DNA of 64,000 nucleotides from Sphingomonas insulae (GCF_010450875.1 NZ_CP048422.1:2391001-2455000), one strand, 5' to 3'; positions 20,984 through 29,946 are shown, numbered from the stretch's first letter. Translations and numbers: made by a program. Notes: generated from the sequence alone by a model not told the origin.

Positions 20984-21001
20984 CCCCGGCCTTCGCCGGG
21001 G
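20984..21001. repeat. REP-like palindrome CCCCGGC-CTTC-GCCGGGG
   Basis: Perfect 7-bp arms around CTTC. The same core occurs inside repeat copy B and, longer, at 59323-59354. It lies 83 bp before the antiporter start and may be an orphan fragment of the same repeat family. Confidence 0.6.
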
Positions 21002-21084
21002 ACGTGACGGGCGAAGAATGCCTTTTGCCTGCGCATTTCGATCAAGGGCTGACTTTTCCTAGCCCTCCCCTCTAAGGTCCGATC

Positions 21085-22881
21085 ATGGCGATCGGACTGG
21101 AAAATGCGGGGTTCAGCGACGCGCTGGTGATCCTGGGGGCGGCGGGGCTGGTGATCCCCGCCTTCGCGCGGTTCCGGGTGAGCCCGGTAATCGGGTTTAT
21201 CCTGGTGGGCATGCTGGTCGGGCCGTTCGGGCTGGGGCAACTGACCGACCGGGCGCCGTGGCTTTACTATCTGACCATATCCAACCCGCATTCGATCGAA
21301 CCGTTTGCGGAGTTCGGGATCGTCCTGCTGTTGTTCTCGATCGGGCTGGAGCTGTCGTTCAAACGGCTGTGGTCGATGCGGGCGCAGGTGTTCGGGACCG
21401 GTGCGGCGGAACTGATCGGGTCGGCGGTGCTGATCGCGATCGCGGTCCACCTGCTGGGGCAGGAGTGGGGCGGGTCGGCGGGACTGGGGCTGGCGCTGGC
21501 GCTGTCGTCGACCGCCCTGGTGCTGCCGCTGGTCGGCACGACAAGCCCGGTCGGACGCGCCGCGTTCGCGATGCTGCTGTTCGAGGACCTAGCGCTGGTG
21601 CCGATCATCTTCGCGCTGGGGGCGATGGCGCCGACCGCGACCGACGAGGGCTGGGCGGGAATTGCCGGGGTCGCGCTGCGCGGCGCGGCGACCGTGGTCG
21701 TCATGTACGTCGGCGGGCGCCTGGTGCTGCCGCGATTGTTCGCGCAGGCGGCGCGGACCAAGAGCCCGGAGCTGTTCCTCGCCGCATCGCTGCTGGTCGT
21801 GATCGTCGCCAGCGTCGCGACGACCGCGGCGGGCCTGTCGCCGATCGTCGGCGCGCTGCTGGCCGGACTGCTGATCGCCGAGACCGAATATCATACCGAG
21901 GTCGAGGTGATGACCGCCCCGTTCAAGGGGCTGGCGCTCGGCGTGTTCCTCATCACCGTCGGCATGAGCGTCAACCTGGCCGAGGTGGTGGCGAACTGGT
22001 CGTCGCTGCTGGTCGCCGTCGTCGCGGTCGTCGGCGTCAAGGCGGTGGTGACGTTCCTGCTGCTGCGCGTCGCGCAGGCGGGGCGCGGCACCGCGGCGGA
22101 AACCGGGCTGCTGATGGGCAGCCCGTCCGAAACGACGCTGATCGTGCTGGCGACCGCCGCACAGGCACAGCTGATCCTGCCCTCCACCGCCGCATTCTGG
22201 CAGACCGTCACCGCGATCGGCCTGACGATCACGCCCCTGCTGGCGAAGGCCGGGCAGATGCTGTCGCGGGGAATCGAGGGCAGCATCGCCGGCGATGGCC
22301 TGCCCCCCGACGACAGCGGCGAGGGACCGGGTACGGTGCTGATCGGCTTTGGCCGGGTCGGCCGGATGGTCGCCGACATGCTGATGATCCATGACCAGCG
22401 CTTCATCGCGGTGGAGGCGGACATCGATACCGTCGCGGAGGCGCGTCGCAGCGGCTATCCGGTATTGTTCGGCGATATCGCACGCAACGAGCTGGTCGAT
22501 CGGCTTGACCTGGCCCATGCCCGGGCGCTGATCCTGACGATGGACGATCCGGTGCTGACGGTGCGGCTGGCCCGGCGGATGCGCGCGCTGGCGCCGAGCC
22601 TGCCGATCATCGCACGCGCTCGCGATCCGCGCCACGCCGCCGAGCTGTACCGCGCCGGGGTGACCGATGCGGTGCCGGAAACGCTGGAAAGCTCGCTGCA
22701 ACTGTCCGAGGCGGTGCTGGTCGACCTGGGCGTGGCGATGGGGCCGGTGATCGCGTCGATCCACGAGAAGCGCGACGAGCTGCGCCAGTCGATCCGCGCC
22801 GAGGCGGAACTGGACCGCGAGCCGCGGATCCGGCGGGTACGGCGGCTGGCCGACGCCGCCGGCCCGCGGCCGGTGGGGTGA
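21085..22881 (+). CDS. Monovalent cation:proton antiporter-2 (CPA2) with RCK/TrkA-N domain
   Basis: A 598-residue inner-membrane protein. The N-terminal ~400 residues contain about 12 hydrophobic segments of the Na+/H+ exchanger fold (GFILVGMLVGPFGLG; LLLFSIGLELSF; ALALSSTALVLPLV). A cytosolic TrkA-N/RCK domain follows from about 415, with Rossmann motif VLIGFGRVGRMVADML and FIAVEADIDTV. This is the KefB/KefC/YbaL arrangement, suggesting K+ (or Na+) efflux against H+ under nucleotide or redox control. It lacks the obvious Kef glutathione-sensing signature I would need to name it. The stop overlaps the next gene's GTG start by 4 nt. Confidence 0.93.
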   Translation: MAIGLENAGFSDALVILGAAGLVIPAFARFRVSPVIGFILVGMLVGPFGLGQLTDRAPWLYYLTISNPHSIEPFAEFGIVLLLFSIGLELSFKRLWSMRAQVFGTGAAELIGSAVLIAIAVHLLGQEWGGSAGLGLALALSSTALVLPLVGTTSPVGRAAFAMLLFEDLALVPIIFALGAMAPTATDEGWAGIAGVALRGAATVVVMYVGGRLVLPRLFAQAARTKSPELFLAASLLVVIVASVATTAAGLSPIVGALLAGLLIAETEYHTEVEVMTAPFKGLALGVFLITVGMSVNLAEVVANWSSLLVAVVAVVGVKAVVTFLLLRVAQAGRGTAAETGLLMGSPSETTLIVLATAAQAQLILPSTAAFWQTVTAIGLTITPLLAKAGQMLSRGIEGSIAGDGLPPDDSGEGPGTVLIGFGRVGRMVADMLMIHDQRFIAVEADIDTVAEARRSGYPVLFGDIARNELVDRLDLAHARALILTMDDPVLTVRLARRMRALAPSLPIIARARDPRHAAELYRAGVTDAVPETLESSLQLSEAVLVDLGVAMGPVIASIHEKRDELRQSIRAEAELDREPRIRRVRRLADAAGPRPVG

Positions 22882-23237
22882 TCGCGATGGCCCGGCCCGC
22901 CGCGCTGCTTGCGCTGCTGATCGCAGGCGGCGTCTATTGGCAGGTCGTATGCCAGCTGGACCGCGTCGCCGAACCCTGGGACGCGGCGCGTTACTGGACG
23001 CTCTGGTACCCGGTGTCCTTCGTCCTGGCCGCGGTGGCGGGCGCGGCGATGCCGAAACGGGCGTGGCTGGCGGGGATCATCGTCACCGCGGCGCAACTGC
23101 CGGTGATGTGGGCCAATACGGGTATTCCCGCGTTGTGGATGCTCGGCGTGGCGATGTGTGCCGTGCTGGCGGTGCCGGTCAGCGGTGTCGCGGCGCTGGC
23201 AGGATGGACAGCGACCCGCGCAAGGCGAGCGCTCTAG
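22878..23237 (+). CDS. Small four-helix membrane protein
   Basis: 119 residues from GTG 22878 (GTGA overlap with the antiporter stop); ATG 22887 is the alternative. Hydrophobic stretches lie at about 8-22, 45-60, 66-82 and 88-108, separated by short charged loops, so it is an inner-membrane protein with probably four segments. No known domain. Coupling to the antiporter suggests a related role, but this is inference. Confidence 0.75.
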   Translation: MIAMARPAALLALLIAGGVYWQVVCQLDRVAEPWDAARYWTLWYPVSFVLAAVAGAAMPKRAWLAGIIVTAAQLPVMWANTGIPALWMLGVAMCAVLAVPVSGVAALAGWTATRARRAL

Positions 23238-23250
23238 ACGACAGGAGAGC

Positions 23251-23712
23251 ATGATGCCCCGGATCGACCCGGCGACGATCGAACCCAAGCGTGGCAGCGA
23301 CTATCCGGCGCCGTTCCACCTGCCGCTGGCCGGGCGGGAGGCGCGCAACGTCATGCCCGCCGGTGCCGATTTCGTCGCCAACCATGTCATCGTGCCGCCC
23401 GGCGGCTGGTCGTCGCAGCGGCATTGGCATGTGGGCGAGGACGAAATCGTCGTGGTGCTGTCGGGCGCGGCGATCCTGGTCGACGAGGAGGGCCGGCACC
23501 CAATGGCGGCGGGCGAGATCGCGGTGTTTCCGAAGGGCGACGGCAACGGCCACAAGCTGGTCAACGAAGGTGACGCGCCGCTGGTGCTGCTGGCGGTGAG
23601 CCTGCCCGAGGCATCGAAGGTGGTCTATTCCGACATCGACCTGATCTGGACGCCCGAGGGCGGCGAGCAGCAGCGCAACGGCACGCCCTATCCGCGGCGC
23701 GATCAGGCGTAG
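23251..23712 (+). CDS. Cupin domain-containing protein
   Basis: A 153-residue protein starting at ATG 23251 behind AGGAGAG. A single double-stranded beta-helix occupies about 45-135. Metal ligands are visible in RHWHVGEDEIVVVLSG (cupin motif 1, with His-x-His and Glu) and in the second motif FPKGDGNGHKLVN (His). The C-terminus (SDIDLIWTPEGG) resembles small cupins in sugar or detoxification metabolism; the substrate is unknown. The last 10 bp overlap the convergent DUF488 gene. Confidence 0.86.
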   Translation: MMPRIDPATIEPKRGSDYPAPFHLPLAGREARNVMPAGADFVANHVIVPPGGWSSQRHWHVGEDEIVVVLSGAAILVDEEGRHPMAAGEIAVFPKGDGNGHKLVNEGDAPLVLLAVSLPEASKVVYSDIDLIWTPEGGEQQRNGTPYPRRDQA

Positions 23713-24137
23713 AGGTCTACCACGGTCGCCCCCTCGCCCACCGCGTCGAGCAGCAGCGTGCGATGGCAATGCCGCGGATCGCGTTCATAGCAGAGCAGCG
23801 CGCTCGGTTTTTCGGCGGCGAGGCCCAGCATGATCGCGGCGGCGGCCTGCGCCTCCGGCAGGGCCAGCTGGTCGTCGTATACCGCCTCCAGCGTGGCGAC
23901 GTCGCCCTTCTTGGCGGCATCGCGGCCACGCTTGGGGGTGCCGAGCGCCTTCAGGTGGACATAGTCGATGCCCGCTTCGGCGAGGCTGGCGGCAAGGCCG
24001 GATTTGGAAAAACCGGGACGGCGCGACAGCGGCAACGCCCGCACGTCGATGACGCGGGCGACGCCGGCGGCCTGCAGGGCGGCGAGAAAGTCCGCCATCG
24101 TCGTCGCTTCGTAGCCGATGGTGTAGATCGTCGTCAT
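23703..24137 (-). CDS. DUF488 family protein
   Basis: 144 residues from ATG 24137. It starts TIYTIGYEATTMADFLAAL and contains VIDVRALPLSRRPGFSK and LLCYERDPRHCHRTLLLD, all hallmarks of DUF488, a family with a possible DNA or nucleotide-linked role that is not established. The conserved Cys and His residues (CYERDPRHCH) may form an active or metal site. It overlaps the convergent cupin gene by 10 bp. An alternative start six codons upstream is less likely because it lacks a better ribosome site. Confidence 0.88.
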   Translation of the reverse strand: MTTIYTIGYEATTMADFLAALQAAGVARVIDVRALPLSRRPGFSKSGLAASLAEAGIDYVHLKALGTPKRGRDAAKKGDVATLEAVYDDQLALPEAQAAAAIMLGLAAEKPSALLCYERDPRHCHRTLLLDAVGEGATVVDLYA

Positions 24138-24151
24138 GCCACCCGTATAGA

Positions 24152-24787
24152 TCAAAGGCCGGTGGCGGTGTTGCAGTTCTTCTTCGCCGGGAAACGCGAA
24201 TCGGGCGTCGGCGTGGTGAAATCCTTGTTGCGGGCGCGGAACATCGCGCTGCGCGTGAAGCTGGTCGGCAGCGACAGCCAGCGAAACGGCATCGCGCTGA
24301 AGATCGGCTGATAGCGATAGCTGACCTGGACGTGGAACAGGATTTCGTCGCGGATCAGCTGGCGACCCTGCGGCAGCGTCGCCACCGCGGTGTTGAGGTT
24401 GCAGCCGAGCGCCGGCGGCGTCACGAAATCGCCGTCGAACCGCTGCCAGAGGATCTTGTTGTCGACCTTTCCGTCATTGTCGTTGTCGATGCCCTGCACG
24501 CCGGTGATGACGACCCGGCCGAACCGACGCAGGTCGAACGGCCGCGCGGTGAGGTCCAGCGCGCTGAACAGGTCGTAGATCTGCCCTTCCGCCACGCCGA
24601 TCTTGCCGGTGCCGCTCTGCGCGACGAGGTCGGCGCTCATCGCCGCGAGCCGTTGCACGCGGTTGTTGGCCATCACGTAATTGGCGAATTCGATGCCCGT
24701 CAGCACGAAGCCGAGGAACAGCGGCAGCATCAGCGCGAATTCGAGCATCGACACGCCGCGGCGGTCAGCGAAAAAGCGGCGAAGCAT
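24152..24787 (-). CDS. TadE-like pilus assembly protein
   Basis: 211 residues from ATG 24787. A short basic start (MLRRFFADRRGVSMLEFALMLPLFLGFVL) matches the TadE prepilin-like pattern: Arg-Arg-Gly, then Ser-x-x-Glu-Phe and one transmembrane helix, with the remainder periplasmic. It contains NDNDGKVDN, a Ca2+-loop-like stretch near residue 95. Its ATG overlaps the stop of the preceding TadE-like gene (TGATG), so both are co-translated. It would act as a minor pilin or pseudopilin in a Flp/Tad system whose core genes are not in this window. Confidence 0.84.
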   Translation of the reverse strand: MLRRFFADRRGVSMLEFALMLPLFLGFVLTGIEFANYVMANNRVQRLAAMSADLVAQSGTGKIGVAEGQIYDLFSALDLTARPFDLRRFGRVVITGVQGIDNDNDGKVDNKILWQRFDGDFVTPPALGCNLNTAVATLPQGRQLIRDEILFHVQVSYRYQPIFSAMPFRWLSLPTSFTRSAMFRARNKDFTTPTPDSRFPAKKNCNTATGL

Positions 24788-25371
24788 CAACTGCGCACCA
24801 CGGCTTCGTTGCGGACGACGGTGGTCGCGTTGAGCGGCAGCACGCCGTTGCTGCTGCCGACGAACCGGCCGACGAAGCCGAACAGCAGCCGCTTGGGGAA
24901 GCGCACCGTATAGCTCACCACGTCACCCGGCCCGCCCAGCGTTCCGGTCTTGGCGGTGGTGTTGTCCCACTGCCCGTTCTTGTTGCGATCGACATAGGGC
25001 TCGCCGGTGTCGTACCGGCCGTTGCCGTTCTGGTCGGTGTAGGTTTCGGGGTAGGCCGAGCTGAAATCGGCATAGACCCTGGTCTGGATCGAGATCGCCT
25101 GGCCGGGCGCCGTGGCGAAAGCCGCCATCGAGCGCGTGACGCTGTCGATCATGACCTGACGCCGCGCCGCCTCGTCCGTTTCGAGGCTGGCCGTCGCCTT
25201 GCGCGCGGCATCGACCACCGCCCCCTCCAGCACCTGTCGGGCGAGGATCATGTGACCCATCTCGATCGTGCCGCAGATCAGCGTCAGCATCGCCGGCAGG
25301 ATGATGGCGAATTCGACGACGGTGACACCCCGTCGATCGCGCCGCAGGGTGGAAAGACGCGCCACCGTCAC
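24787..25371 (-). CDS. TadE-like pilus assembly protein with Asp/Asn-rich repeat
   Basis: 194 residues from GTG 25371, which overlaps the stop of the vWA gene as GTGA. The N-terminus has DRRGVTVVEFAIILPAMLTLICG, the TadE signature with a single transmembrane helix. The periplasmic part includes DQNGNGRYDTGEPY and DRNKNGQWD (about residues 115-140), two dockerin/thrombospondin-type calcium-binding loops. It is the middle gene of a three-gene Tad-like cluster. Confidence 0.84.
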   Translation of the reverse strand: MTVARLSTLRRDRRGVTVVEFAIILPAMLTLICGTIEMGHMILARQVLEGAVVDAARKATASLETDEAARRQVMIDSVTRSMAAFATAPGQAISIQTRVYADFSSAYPETYTDQNGNGRYDTGEPYVDRNKNGQWDNTTAKTGTLGGPGDVVSYTVRFPKRLLFGFVGRFVGSSNGVLPLNATTVVRNEAVVRS

Positions 25372-27251
25372 TGCACCAGATGAAGGTCGACAAGCTCGGC
25401 GGCTATGTCGTTGAAGGCGGCGGTGAGCGTCGCGGCATCGGAAGTGCGGTAGACGTGGCCGGGCGCGCATTGTTCGAACATCTTCAGCGTGTTGGCGTCC
25501 GTGGTGGTCAACGCGACGATGTATACGGTCGGCGGGTTCGCCTCTGCCTGCAACGCCGCGCAGGTCTTGGCGAAGCGCCGTTCGGACTGCCCCGTCAGGC
25601 CGCCGGCGGAGGCGGAGATCGGCGCGTCGGCATAGTTGCCGTAGAAGGTCCAGGTACGGTCGGTATAACCGTTCTGCGATGCGCCGAGCGCGGTTTCGCC
25701 GTCGGTCATGAACACGAGCGCACGCTTCGGCGATTCGCGGGTGGGATTGGTGCGCTTGAAGACGTCGTCGCGGACCAGCAACCGGTACCCCCACAACAGG
25801 CCGGCGTGATGCAGCGTGCCGTTGGCCGGGTAGATCGCGGCATTCTTGGTATCGATGATGTTGGTGTAGAAGCTGCGATCGCGGCCATAGCCGACCGGCA
25901 CCGCCTCTTCGGGGCATTGCCAGTTGGGCGAGGGCATGTCGGTCTTGTTCTTGTTGCCGTCGTTGACCGACCCACCTGCCGGATTGACGGTCGCTTCGGT
26001 CGCATCCTTCCAGTCGGACGAGAAGCGCGGGATGCGATCATAGTTGATCTTGAACGCCGGCCCCTGATTCGTCGTGAAATTGAAGCCGTTGGCGGGATCG
26101 TAATAGTCGCCGTTGGGCGTGGTCACCACGTCGTTCCCGGCGCTGGCCGCGCCATCGTTCAGGCCGATGTACATGGTGTAGAACCAGCGACGATACGGGT
26201 TGTAGCCCGCCGGAACGCCATATTGGGCGGGATTGAGCATGTAATTGGCGTAGTTCGGATCGAGCCGGTACAGGTTGTTGCCCGGTTCGACGTTCGAAAC
26301 CTTGTAATATTGGCCGTTGTCCTTCGCCTTTTCCGCCGCCGTCGCCTGATCGAGGGCGAGGTTGGGGACGTACATCGGCGGGATGAAATACGGACTGACC
26401 GGGGGATGCGCCCCCTCCCCCGGCAAGGTCCGGTCGAGGTCCCAGGCGCCCGGTTCGCGATAGGTCAGCGTGCTGTTGAGATCCTTCACGGTATCGTCGC
26501 CAAAGACACACCCCTTCCACGCGAGGTGGCTGGAGGGCCAGGACAGGTTCATCGAGGCGACATAGGCGTCGTTGAAGGCGAATTGCTGGCGTACCACCGT
26601 CGGCGACTGCCAGTTGGGCAGCAATTTTCCGACGTTCACGGTGATGTCGTACATGATGAACCCCATCGCCAGGTCGGCACGGCTGTTGCCGCCCTGGTAG
26701 AGGACGTCGAGGAAGCTCTTCGCGGCATCCTTCAGCGCGGTGATGCGCGTCTTCTTCACGCCGAACTGGTCCCTGGGCAGATCCGCCTTCAGCGACCCGG
26801 TATTGTCGAGGACCATCATCACTTCGAGCGGGTGCGGCTGGATTTCGGCACGGGCGACCGCGGCGACGTTCTGCTGCTGAATACCGAAGGCGCGCATGAA
26901 CGACATCGGTACCACCGCCGTCGCGCGCACGGTCGTGTTGTTGCGACCGTCGATCGTCGCGAAGGCCGGCCGGACATCGAGATTGCTGGTCCCCATGTAG
27001 CCGTTGGGGAAGTTGCCGCTGAAATAGGCCAATGCCTGCGCGTTGCGACCGGCGGGCGTGTCGTTGTCCAGTTCGTAGGCGCGCGCGCCGGCCAGCGCCG
27101 CGGCATCGACGCCCGCCTGCAATTGCGACTTCACGACATAGACCCGGCCGGCATCGATCGCGGAACCGAGCGCGGCGATGCCGGGGATCAATCCTGCCAC
27201 CATCATGGTGATCGCGGAGCCGCGCCGATCCTGCCACAGTGCGCGCGACAT
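25368..27251 (-). CDS. TadG-like pilus assembly protein with von Willebrand A domain
   Basis: About 627 residues from ATG 27251, preceded by CAGGGGG at 8-9 nt; ATG 27281 and ATG 27290 are in-frame alternatives. The start (MSRALWQDRRGSAITMMVAGLIPGIAALGSAIDAG) is the Flp/Tad-type membrane anchor. Next comes a Tad-like region (QLQAGVDAAALAGARAYE), then a large vWA domain with MIDAS-like DNTGSL near 140 and VFMTDGETALG near 520. It is likely periplasmic and metal-dependent, in surface attachment. First gene of the cluster with two TadE-like genes. Confidence 0.86.
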   Translation of the reverse strand: MSRALWQDRRGSAITMMVAGLIPGIAALGSAIDAGRVYVVKSQLQAGVDAAALAGARAYELDNDTPAGRNAQALAYFSGNFPNGYMGTSNLDVRPAFATIDGRNNTTVRATAVVPMSFMRAFGIQQQNVAAVARAEIQPHPLEVMMVLDNTGSLKADLPRDQFGVKKTRITALKDAAKSFLDVLYQGGNSRADLAMGFIMYDITVNVGKLLPNWQSPTVVRQQFAFNDAYVASMNLSWPSSHLAWKGCVFGDDTVKDLNSTLTYREPGAWDLDRTLPGEGAHPPVSPYFIPPMYVPNLALDQATAAEKAKDNGQYYKVSNVEPGNNLYRLDPNYANYMLNPAQYGVPAGYNPYRRWFYTMYIGLNDGAASAGNDVVTTPNGDYYDPANGFNFTTNQGPAFKINYDRIPRFSSDWKDATEATVNPAGGSVNDGNKNKTDMPSPNWQCPEEAVPVGYGRDRSFYTNIIDTKNAAIYPANGTLHHAGLLWGYRLLVRDDVFKRTNPTRESPKRALVFMTDGETALGASQNGYTDRTWTFYGNYADAPISASAGGLTGQSERRFAKTCAALQAEANPPTVYIVALTTTDANTLKMFEQCAPGHVYRTSDAATLTAAFNDIAAELVDLHLVQ

Positions 27252-27293
27252 CGCGCGCAGCCCCCTGATAGATATAACCATTCCTGACATACC

Positions 27294-27308
27294 CCTTGTT
27301 AAACAAGG
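27294..27308. promoter_or_regulatory. Palindrome CCTTGTT-A-AACAAGG upstream of the Tad-like genes
   Basis: A perfect 7+1+7 palindrome in the 215 bp AT-richer divergent region between the vWA gene (-) and trmFO (+). On the minus strand it sits just upstream of, or within, the 5' leader of the vWA gene. It may be an operator or an mRNA hairpin. Two TTAA half-sites 8 nt apart (27299-27314) resemble, but do not match, a CtrA box (TTAA-N7-TTAA). Confidence 0.4.
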
Positions 27309-27466
27309 ACTTAAATCATTAATGGTAAACAACCCGGTACTAAACCCGTTATGGTTGCGGCATATCGGTCGGAATGGTGCGGCGGGGTATGTTCGATCGC
27401 GCCGCCGCGCTATGGATCGGGGCCGGGCCCGTCCCAAATCCCATTATCACGATACGGCACAGCGTC

Positions 27467-28840
27467 ATGACCATGCATCACATCCACATCGTCGGCGGCG
27501 GTCTCGCCGGATCGGAAGCGGCCTGGCAGCTCGCGGAAGCGGGATATCGCGTGCGCCTGTCCGAAATGCGCGGCGGCGGCGACGCGACCCCGGCACACCA
27601 TACCGACGGCCTTGCCGAACTGGTGTGTTCGAACAGCTTCCGATCGGACGATGCGGACAGCAACGCGGTCGGCCTGCTGCATCAGGAGATGCGGCGGATG
27701 GGATCGCTCATCATGGCGCAGGCGGACATCCACAAGGTGCCGGCAGGATCGGCGCTGGCGGTCGATCGCGACGGATTCTCGGCGGGCGTCACCGCGGCGC
27801 TGGAGGCGCATGCCAACATCACCATCGTACGCGAACGGATCGATGCCCTGCCGGACGGGCCGGCGATCATCGCCACCGGCCCGCTGACCGCGCCAGCGCT
27901 GGCGGAAGGGATCGGCGCGGCGACGGGCAGCGATGCGCTCGCCTTCTTCGATGCGATCGCGCCGATCGTGCATCGCGACAGCATCGACATGGAGACGGCT
28001 TGGTTCCAGTCGCGCTGGAACAAGGGCGACGGACACGATTACATCAACTGCCCGATGAACAAGGACGAATATCTCGCCTTCCATGCCGGGCTGGTCGGCG
28101 GCGAAAAGACCGAATTCAAGGATTGGGAAAAGGATACGCCATACTTCGAGGGCTGCATGCCGATCGAGGTGATGGCGGAGCGCGGGGTCGACACGTTGCG
28201 CTACGGGCCGATGAAGCCGGTCGGCCTCGACGATCCGCGCACCGGCCGCTGGCCGTATGCGGTCGTGCAACTGCGTCAGGACAATGCGCAGGGGACGTTG
28301 TGGAACATCGTCGGTTTCCAGACCAAGCTGAAGCATGCCGAACAGGTGCGGCTGTTCCGTACCATTCCGGGCCTGCAGAACGCCGAATTCGCGCGGCTGG
28401 GAGGATTGCACCGCAACACCTTCATCCGCTCGCCCGAACTGCTCGACCCGACGTTGCGGCTGAAGACCCGGCCGAACATCCGCTTCGCCGGCCAGATCAC
28501 CGGTTGCGAGGGCTATATCGAAAGTGCCGCGGTCGGGATGATGGCCGGGCGTTTCGCGGCGGCGGAACTGGCCGGCGAGGCGCTGGCCCCGCCGCCGGTG
28601 ACGACCGCATTGGGGGCGCTGCTGCACCACATCACCGGCGCGGCGGTCGCCGAAACCTATCAGCCGATGAACGTCAACTTCGGTCTGATGCCGCCGATCG
28701 AGGGGCGCACCAAGAAGGCGGATCGCAAGCGGATGTACACCGACCGCGCGCGCGCCGCCTTTGCCGAATGGCTCAGCCCTCGTCCGCCGGAGCAGCCTGC
28801 CGGGGCGGACACTTCGCGCGAGCCGGTCCCTTCCGCTTGA
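27467..28840 (+). CDS. trmFO: tRNA uracil-54 C5-methyltransferase, folate/FADH2-dependent
   Basis: Makes ribothymidine at position 54 of tRNAs using methylene-tetrahydrofolate and FADH2. It is 457 residues from ATG 27467, the family's usual size. The FAD-binding motif [15 protein letters not shown] opens the protein. Family-specific stretches include [11 protein letters not shown] with the conserved Cys, [25 protein letters not shown] with the second catalytic Cys, [14 protein letters not shown] and [15 protein letters not shown]. The open frame extends 31 codons upstream without family similarity. The 3' end overlaps the convergent EF-hand gene by 68 bp. Confidence 0.97.
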   Translation: MTMHHIHIVGGGLAGSEAAWQLAEAGYRVRLSEMRGGGDATPAHHTDGLAELVCSNSFRSDDADSNAVGLLHQEMRRMGSLIMAQADIHKVPAGSALAVDRDGFSAGVTAALEAHANITIVRERIDALPDGPAIIATGPLTAPALAEGIGAATGSDALAFFDAIAPIVHRDSIDMETAWFQSRWNKGDGHDYINCPMNKDEYLAFHAGLVGGEKTEFKDWEKDTPYFEGCMPIEVMAERGVDTLRYGPMKPVGLDDPRTGRWPYAVVQLRQDNAQGTLWNIVGFQTKLKHAEQVRLFRTIPGLQNAEFARLGGLHRNTFIRSPELLDPTLRLKTRPNIRFAGQITGCEGYIESAAVGMMAGRFAAAELAGEALAPPPVTTALGALLHHITGAAVAETYQPMNVNFGLMPPIEGRTKKADRKRMYTDRARAAFAEWLSPRPPEQPAGADTSREPVPSA

Positions 28841-29243
28841 CCGCGGTCGTGGCGAATTCGGGCTGATCCATCGCACCCGACTTGTCGCGATCGGCGGCGG
28901 CGAATTTTGTCGTCGCCTTGATCGCCCATTCATCGAAGCTGAGCCGGCCGTCCCCATCGGTGTCCAGCTTGGCAAAGGCCTTGCGCCGGGCGGCGAGATA
29001 TTCCTCGCGCGTCACCTTACCGTCGCGATCCTTGTCGTAGCGCCCGAAGCGCTTTTCCTCGCGCGTCGCCGCCGAGGCTTCGGGCACCGGATCGTCGGCG
29101 GCGTTCGCCGTGGTGGCATCGCTGGCCCGGGCGATCGGCGCTGCCGGCAAGGCGGATGTCGGCCGGGAGGAGCCGCCCAGCGCCATCACCCCTGCGCCCG
29201 CCACCGCCAGCAACGCGCCACCACCCGCCAGATATCGCCACAT
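28773..29243 (-). CDS. EF-hand domain-containing protein, exported or membrane-anchored
   Basis: 156 residues. An N-terminal hydrophobic stretch (about 5-24) acts as signal or anchor, followed by an Ala/Pro-rich linker. Three EF-hand-type calcium loops come next: [12 protein letters not shown] (about 69-80), [12 protein letters not shown] (about 93-104) and [12 protein letters not shown] (about 118-129). The protein is probably a periplasmic calcium binder. The last 68 bp lie antisense to the 3' end of trmFO, so both C-termini are encoded on opposite strands of the same DNA. Confidence 0.85.
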   Translation of the reverse strand: MWRYLAGGGALLAVAGAGVMALGGSSRPTSALPAAPIARASDATTANAADDPVPEASAATREEKRFGRYDKDRDGKVTREEYLAARRKAFAKLDTDGDGRLSFDEWAIKATTKFAAADRDKSGAMDQPEFATTAVKRKGPARAKCPPRQAAPADEG

Positions 29244-29298
29244 CGCATCGCCCCCCTTGCAAGATCAGGCTAGCATGCAAGCCAAGATGAGCAAGTCT

Positions 29299-29946
29299 TC
29301 AGCGCCCTGTCAGCCTGAATTGCGCGACGCGAAACGCCTTGCCGATCGGTGAGCCAACGGTCCTGTCCAATCCCGCGATCAGACTCAACAGGGCAATAGG
29401 ACGCAATCGACGGGGCCAATTGCCTGAAAATGCTTGCGAGATACGGTCGCCGGCCAATTCGGTCGCGGTATCTGCCAGTGCGGGTGCCGACAGGTGCGCT
29501 GCGAGGTCGGCGAGTGCCCAGCCCTCCCCGGCCGCCACCAGCAACGGCGAATCGGCGCCGAGGATACGTGCGGCGATTCCGAACAGCCCCGCGCCGCGCG
29601 CTTGCGCATGACGGGCTATGGCGGCAATATCGACCGGGTCGACGACGATCAGCGCCTCCCACCCGTCGACCATGCCGGCGAGCGATGTTGCGGGGATACC
29701 GAGCGGCAGGATGGTGCGCTGCACATCCTGCAACAACGGTTCGGCGGGTGCGGCGGTGCTGTCGAGGGCAACCAGCGCCTCATACCACCAGGTCAGGCGC
29801 ATCTGACCGACGAGCGGTTCGCGCGTGGTGCGGACGATGTCCGCCAGCCGATCGTCCAGTGCGAACAGCGTAGAGAGAGCGGCACGTACCGCGATCGGTG
29901 CCGCGGCGAGCACCAGGCTGCGGTCGGTAGGGCTTTGCGTGGGCAT
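29299..29946 (-). CDS. Squalene/phytoene synthase-like protein (short)
   Basis: 215 residues from ATG 29946. ALFALDDRLADIVRTTREPLVGQMRLTWWYEAL and HAQARGAGLFGIAARILG recall the N-terminal and middle parts of trans-isoprenyl diphosphate synthases of the phytoene/squalene type. The two DxxxD aspartate motifs needed for catalysis are not both recognisable, and the protein is about 60-80 residues shorter than active enzymes. It may be a non-catalytic relative like NDUFAF6-type complex I assembly factors; that is inference. It stands alone, between the EF-hand gene and pdhB. Confidence 0.68.
   Translation of the reverse strand: MPTQSPTDRSLVLAAAPIAVRAALSTLFALDDRLADIVRTTREPLVGQMRLTWWYEALVALDSTAAPAEPLLQDVQRTILPLGIPATSLAGMVDGWEALIVVDPVDIAAIARHAQARGAGLFGIAARILGADSPLLVAAGEGWALADLAAHLSAPALADTATELAGDRISQAFSGNWPRRLRPIALLSLIAGLDRTVGSPIGKAFRVAQFRLTGR

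Larger units (their letters stand above)
20699..21084. other. Gene-free spacer with hairpin repeat copy B and a REP-like palindrome
   Basis: About 385 bp with no supported gene. It contains repeat copy B (20724-20898) and, 86 bp further on, the short perfect palindrome CCCCGGCCTTCGCCGGGG (20984-21001). Confidence 0.6.
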
